Positions 6,229 through 10,244 of a stretch of 10,244 nucleotides of DNA are shown piece by piece. Under the pieces are notes generated by a model. That model worked only from the letters and a program-made list of their open reading frames with translations, was not told where the DNA came from and searched no databases. The position numbers and the translations under genes were made by a program. Each line of letters opens with the position of its first letter. Position 1 is the stretch's first letter. The DNA is taken from contig CAIXOY010000685.1 in assembly GCA_903921135.1 (NCBI GenBank), forward strand, positions 1 to 10,244, in the 5' to 3' direction. The stretch is from an uncultured Gammaproteobacteria bacterium. GTDB lineage: Bacteria; Pseudomonadota; Gammaproteobacteria; Pseudomonadales; UBA5518.

Positions 6229-6543
6229 TCAGGGTGCCGAACTCGTGTACACCGGTGCGCGCGGCAAGCGCACGGGTACGCAGGGCCAGTGTGTTGCGCC
6301 CTCGAGGACGCGAAAATCGTCGTCAGTGTAATCCGCGGCTGAAGGGCCCAGCGCAGTCGCGTAGGCCTCCCGCAGGCAGCGGACCACATCCTCCGGCGGG
6401 GCCAAACCCAGACTGCACACGGCGCGCGCAAAGCCCTCGATGCGATAGCGCAGCGCCGGTGGCGCGCCCTCGCCTCGCGCGAGGGAGTCGAGCAGAGGCC
6501 CGAGTTCCTCACGCAATGCAGAACGCCAATCGGACCCTGTCAT
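6229..6543 (-). CDS. Unrecognised 104-aa protein, translationally coupled to the UvrA-type gene
   Basis: I do not recognise a family. The first 70 residues look helical and acidic (ALREELGPLLDSLARGEG, ALRYRIEGFARAVCSLG, PEDVVRCLREAYATALG), followed by DYTDDDFRVLEGATHWPCVP and a short proline-rich tail. There is no signal peptide or membrane segment. Its ATG (6543-6541) overlaps the UvrA-type stop as ATGA, and AAAGG is only one base before the ATG, too close for a normal Shine-Dalgarno. Translation is therefore likely to depend on reinitiation by ribosomes finishing the upstream gene. That argues for a real gene, and for a product made in proportion to the UvrA protein. Codon composition is similar to the neighbours. 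Confidence 0.75.
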   Translation of the reverse strand: MTGSDWRSALREELGPLLDSLARGEGAPPALRYRIEGFARAVCSLGLAPPEDVVRCLREAYATALGPSAADYTDDDFRVLEGATHWPCVPVRLPRAPVYTSSAP

Positions 6544-9500
6544 GCCTTTAGTGCCGCTGCTTTTTTCTTTTTGCTCCGATGCAGCACGGGCTTCAGCGCC
6601 TTGCCCGTGTAAGAGGCCTTCACCGCCGCCACGGCCTCTGGCGTACCGCAGGCCACGATGCTACCGCCGCCTGAGCCACCTTCGGGGCCGAGATCGATCA
6701 GCCAGTCTGCTTCAGCGAGCACCTCGAGGTTGTGTTCGATCACGAGCACCGTGGCACCGCCCTCTACAAGCCGGTGCATCACCTCGAGCAAGCGCTCCAC
6801 GTCCGCCATGTGCAGGCCGACGGTGGGCTCGTCCAGCAGATACAGCGGCTGTGGGCGTCCGGCGGCCGCCACCTCGCCCTTCACGCGGGCGAGTTCCGTC
6901 ACGAGTTTGATGCGCTGGGCTTCACCACCCGAGAGTGTCGGGCTCGGCTGGCCCAGACGCAGATAGCCAAGCCCCACCTCGCACAGCAGTTTCAACGCCC
7001 GCGAGATGGCGGTATGTGCTTCGAAGAAGACCGCGGCATCGGAGACGCTCATGTCGAGCACCTCGCTGATGCTGCGCTCGCGGTAGCGCACTTCGAGCGT
7101 TTCGCTGTTGAAGCGCGCGCCACGGCACTCCTCGCAGGCCACGCTCACATCCGGCAGGAAGCTCATCTCGACCTTCTGCACGCCCTGCCCTTCGCAGGCC
7201 TCGCATCGGCCGCCGGCCGTGTTGAAGGAAAAACGGCCCGCCGTGAAGCCGCGCAGACGCGCCTCGGGTGTGTTCGCGTAGAGCTTGCGGATGGCATCCC
7301 ACACGCCGACGTAGGTTGCCGGGCAGGAACGCGGCGTCTTGCCGATGGGGGTCTGGTCGACCTCGAGCACGCGCTCGACCTGCTCCCAGCCCTCGAGCGC
7401 GCTACAGCCCTGCCATTGCAGCTTGCTCTTGCGCTTCGCCGCGAGCGCGGCGCGCAGGTTGGGCTCAAGGATCTCGCGCATCAGCGTGCTCTTGCCGCTG
7501 CCGCTCACGCCGGATAGCGCCACAAGCCTGCCGAGGGGGAGCGACACATCGAGCCCGCGCAGGTTGTGCAGGCTTGCCTTCTGCACGCGGATGGCCGGGC
7601 TCTGGGAGTCGACCGCGCGGCGGAGACCTCTGGTGGGATGAGAGAGCGGCTCGCGCAGGCAGCGCGCCGTCTCGGAGCGCGGCGATGCGAGGATGTCTGC
7701 GAAGGTGCCCTGGGCCACCACCTCGCCGCCCAATCGCCCCGCACCGGGGCCCAGATCCACCACGTGGTCGGCGCGCCGGATGGTTTCCTCGTCGTGCTCC
7801 ACGACCACGACCGTGTTGCCTTTTGCACGGAGTTTGCCGAGGGTGTCGAGCAGCATGTCGTTGTCGCGCGGGTGCAGCCCGATGGTGGGTTCGTCGAGGA
7901 TGTAACACACACCGCGCAGGTTCGACCCCAATTGCGCGGCCAGCCGGATGCGCTGTGCCTCACCACCGCTCAGGCTGGGTGCGGAGCGTTCCAGCGTGAG
8001 ATAGCCGAGCCCCACCTCGCGCAGGAACCCGAGCCGCGCCCGCAGTTCCGGAAGGATGTCCCGGGCAATCTCGCGTTCGCGGCCACCCGGCTTGAGGGCT
8101 GTGAACATCGTCGCGGCAGCATCCACGGTCATGCCGTTGTAGTCCGCGATGCCGCGGTCCCACAGCTTCACCGCGAGCGCTTCGGGCTTGAGGCGATGAC
8201 CCGCGCAGGACTCGCAGCCCTGCTCACCGCCCTGCCACCAATCGGTCCACCAGTGTTCCTCACCCGTCTGCTCGGCATCGAAGCCCTGCATGCTGAGCCC
8301 GGTGCCGAAACACGCCGTGCACCAGCCATGCGCGGAGTTGTAGGAGAAGAGGCGCGGATCGAGCTCGGGGAAGCTGCGCTGGCAGCCGGGACAAGCACGC
8401 CGCGTGGAAAAACTGACGAGCTTCGGACGGCCGCGACCGCGCGTGAGCACCTGCACCATGCCCTTGCCCGCATCGAGCGCCTCGTGCAGCGCGGCGGCCA
8501 GCAGGGCGCGATGGCGCGGTTGCACCTCGAGCTCCGCCACGGGCAGTTCGATCGAGTGCTCCTTGAACCGGTCGAGCCTGGGCCAGGGCTCCGTCGGCAG
8601 GAACTCTCCGTCCACGCGAAGCGTGTCATGGCCCCGCTTGGCGGCCCACTTCGCCAGATCGGTGTAATAGCCCTTGCGGGAGACGATCAGGGGCGCGAGC
8701 AGCATCACTTTCTGACCGCGGAAATCCCGCTGCAGCCGCGCGAGGATCAGTTCCTCGGATTGCGCCTCGATAGGCAGCGCGCAATCGGGGCAGTGCTGTA
8801 CGCCGAGCTTCACGAACCGCAGGCGCAGGTAGTGGTAGAGCTCGGTCGCCGTGGCCACCGTGCTCTTGCGACCGCCGCGGCTGGTGCGTTGCTCCACCGC
8901 CACCGAGGGCGGGATGCCACGGATGGCATCCACGTCCGGCCGCGCGGCCGGCTGCACGAACTGCCGGGCGTAGGCATTCAGGGATTCCAGATACCGGCGC
9001 TGTCCTTCCGCGAACAGGATGTCGAAGGCGATGGTGCTCTTGCCGCTGCCGCTGATACCCGTGATCACCGTGAGGGCGTCACGTGGAATGCTGATATCGA
9101 TGTCTTTCAGATTGTGTTCGCGGGCGCGCTGTATCTCGATGCGGGGTGCGCCACGCAGCGCAGCTGCACGTTGCACGGGGGGCGCCTCGGCGATAGCCAC
9201 GCGCTGGCGCTGGTATTCACGCAAGGCTTCACCCGTGTGGCTGGCGCTGCAGTCGAGGATCTCCTGCGCTGTACCGCTGAAGATCAGCTCACCGCCCGCC
9301 TCCCCGCCCTCGGGCCCGAGATCGATGATCCAGTCGGAGGCGGCGATCACGTCGAGGTTGTGTTCGATCACCAGCAGCGAGTGGCCCGCAACGATCAGCT
9401 TGTCGAAAGCGCCCAGCAGCCGCGCGATGTCCTCGAAGTGCAGCCCCGTGGTGGGCTCGTCGAACACGAACAGGGTCTTGCCGCCACGGGATTTGCGCGA

Positions 9501-10244
9501 GCCCGCCTCCGCGAGGTGACCGGCCAGTTTGAGGCGCTGCGCCTCACCGCCGGAGAGCGTGGGCACGGGCTGCCCGAGCGCGAGGTATTCAAGCCCGACG
9601 TCACGCAGCGGCTGCAGCGCTTCCAGCAGCGTGTACTCGCCGTCGAACAGCTCCAGTGCTTCGGCCACGGTGAGCGCCAGCACGTCGGAAATGCAGTGCC
9701 CGCTCGCAAGGCGCGCTTCGAGCACCTCGGCGCGGAATCGCTTGCCGTCGCACTCGGTGCAGCGCAGATACACATCGCTCAGGAACTGCATCTCGACGTG
9801 CTCGAAGCCGCTGCCGGTGCAGGCAGGGCAGCGACCGTCGCCCGAATTGAAGCTGAAGGTGCCTGCGGTGTAGCCGCGTTCCTTCGACACCGCTGTGCGC
9901 GCGAACAACTCGCGGATGGGCCCCCAGGCGCCGACGTAGCTCACGGGGTTCGAGCGCGCGCTTTTGCCGATGGGCGCCTGGTCGACCAGCACGACGTCCG
10001 AGAGTTGCGCTGCGCCGCGCAGTGCGGCGTGCTTGCCCACGGTCAGGCCCGTTTTACCCAGCGCCTGCGCAACGGCGCCGTACAACACATCGCCTACCAG
10101 CGTGGATTTGCCGGAACCGCTGATCCCCGTCACGCAAACCAGGTGCCCCAGCGGAATACGAACATCGACATTCTTGAGGTTGTGCTCTGCAGCGCCGTCG
10201 ATCTCCAGCCACACCGCATCCGGCGACACCGCACGCGCGAGGCT
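6540..10244 (-). CDS. uvrA: UvrA-type excinuclease ATPase, tandem/double form (5' end beyond right edge)
   Basis: At least 1234 residues are visible and the frame is open to the right edge. Numbering below is from the GTG at 10229, which I take as an internal codon. Three ABC modules follow in order. (a) A UvrA C-half: Walker A GISGSGKST (35-43), zinc finger from GRCPAC (about 132-165), LSGGEAQRL signature, DEPTTGLH. (b) A UvrA N-half: Walker A near 391 with DILFAEGQRRYLESLNAYAR, a UvrB-binding-type domain near 500-600 (MLLAPLIVSRKGYY), zinc finger CPGC...CTAC (about 611-640), LSGGEAQRI, DEPTIGLHP. (c) A second C-half: Walker A near 907, zinc finger GRCEAC from about 1005, LSGGEAQRI, DEPTVGLH, and a KKKK tail. 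UvrA scans DNA for damage and loads UvrB in nucleotide excision repair. A normal UvrA is one N-half plus one C-half (about 940 aa), so this looks like a fused double UvrA. All Walker and signature motifs seen are intact. It leads the operon with the 104-aa and DUF1330 genes. Confidence 0.92.
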   Translation of the reverse strand, partial: SLARAVSPDAVWLEIDGAAEHNLKNVDVRIPLGHLVCVTGISGSGKSTLVGDVLYGAVAQALGKTGLTVGKHAALRGAAQLSDVVLVDQAPIGKSARSNPVSYVGAWGPIRELFARTAVSKERGYTAGTFSFNSGDGRCPACTGSGFEHVEMQFLSDVYLRCTECDGKRFRAEVLEARLASGHCISDVLALTVAEALELFDGEYTLLEALQPLRDVGLEYLALGQPVPTLSGGEAQRLKLAGHLAEAGSRKSRGGKTLFVFDEPTTGLHFEDIARLLGAFDKLIVAGHSLLVIEHNLDVIAASDWIIDLGPEGGEAGGELIFSGTAQEILDCSASHTGEALREYQRQRVAIAEAPPVQRAAALRGAPRIEIQRAREHNLKDIDISIPRDALTVITGISGSGKSTIAFDILFAEGQRRYLESLNAYARQFVQPAARPDVDAIRGIPPSVAVEQRTSRGGRKSTVATATELYHYLRLRFVKLGVQHCPDCALPIEAQSEELILARLQRDFRGQKVMLLAPLIVSRKGYYTDLAKWAAKRGHDTLRVDGEFLPTEPWPRLDRFKEHSIELPVAELEVQPRHRALLAAALHEALDAGKGMVQVLTRGRGRPKLVSFSTRRACPGCQRSFPELDPRLFSYNSAHGWCTACFGTGLSMQGFDAEQTGEEHWWTDWWQGGEQGCESCAGHRLKPEALAVKLWDRGIADYNGMTVDAAATMFTALKPGGREREIARDILPELRARLGFLREVGLGYLTLERSAPSLSGGEAQRIRLAAQLGSNLRGVCYILDEPTIGLHPRDNDMLLDTLGKLRAKGNTVVVVEHDEETIRRADHVVDLGPGAGRLGGEVVAQGTFADILASPRSETARCLREPLSHPTRGLRRAVDSQSPAIRVQKASLHNLRGLDVSLPLGRLVALSGVSGSGKSTLMREILEPNLRAALAAKRKSKLQWQGCSALEGWEQVERVLEVDQTPIGKTPRSCPATYVGVWDAIRKLYANTPEARLRGFTAGRFSFNTAGGRCEACEGQGVQKVEMSFLPDVSVACEECRGARFNSETLEVRYRERSISEVLDMSVSDAAVFFEAHTAISRALKLLCEVGLGYLRLGQPSPTLSGGEAQRIKLVTELARVKGEVAAAGRPQPLYLLDEPTVGLHMADVERLLEVMHRLVEGGATVLVIEHNLEVLAEADWLIDLGPEGGSGGGSIVACGTPEAVAAVKASYTGKALKPVLHRSKKKKAAALKA

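Noticed and set aside
6560..6573. Intrinsic terminator from the T-run on the plus strand
   Set aside because: The run lies inside the coding region, is interrupted by C, and has no GC-rich stem next to it in the right orientation.
10227..10229. GTG as the true start of the UvrA-type gene
   Set aside because: The frame continues open to 10244, there is no Shine-Dalgarno upstream, and starting here would give a C-half/N-half/C-half protein without the first N-half.

Overview
This GC-rich window reads as chromosomal DNA from a gammaproteobacterium. Two observations support that: a tRNA-Pro/tRNA-His pair transcribed divergently from folD, an arrangement I recall from pseudomonads and relatives, and a cluster of REP-type palindromes with the GTGGGAG...CGA head and tail common in Xanthomonadales/Pseudomonas-like genomes. 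The genus cannot be set from sequence alone. Genes are dense, with short intergenic gaps and no transposase, integrase, phage or CRISPR signature. I see ordinary housekeeping DNA with a few odd points rather than a mobile island.

Layout, left to right. Positions 1-446 (-) hold the N-terminal part of an enoyl-CoA hydratase-family gene that runs off the left edge. Its Shine-Dalgarno lies in the 3' arm of a hairpin just downstream of tRNA-His (508-584, -). tRNA-Pro (609-685, -) precedes tRNA-His, and a clear sigma70-like promoter (721-750, -) drives both. folD (854-1696, +) is divergent and makes one-carbon folates. After folD, 1709-1900 is a five-copy REP cluster containing three 42-bp tandem units; it lies between the convergent folD and a secreted SIMPL/DUF541 protein (1910-2599, -). 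Divergent from that is a class II (SIRT4-like) sirtuin (2701-3582, +), whose stop codon overlaps that of a convergent DUF502 membrane protein (3579-4205, -). A DUF2235 alpha/beta-hydrolase (4315-5328, +) and a HIT-family protein (5344-5763, +) form a probable two-gene operon.

The right third is a minus-strand operon. It starts with a UvrA-type gene (6540-10244, open at the right edge). Its start and stop overlap as ATGA with an unrecognised 104-aa gene (6229-6543), which is followed 30 nt later by a DUF1330 protein (5773-6198). The visible UvrA polypeptide is not a normal UvrA. A complete N-half plus C-half UvrA is preceded in frame by another UvrA C-terminal half, and the frame stays open to the window edge, so this is most likely a tandem double UvrA with four ABC modules. 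An A-rich tract near its 3' end is placed so that a -1 slip would fuse it to the small downstream gene.

I do not see a clear new multi-gene system. The best candidates for a second look are the double UvrA with its translationally coupled partner, the REP array, and the hairpin between tRNA-His and the enoyl-CoA hydratase gene.
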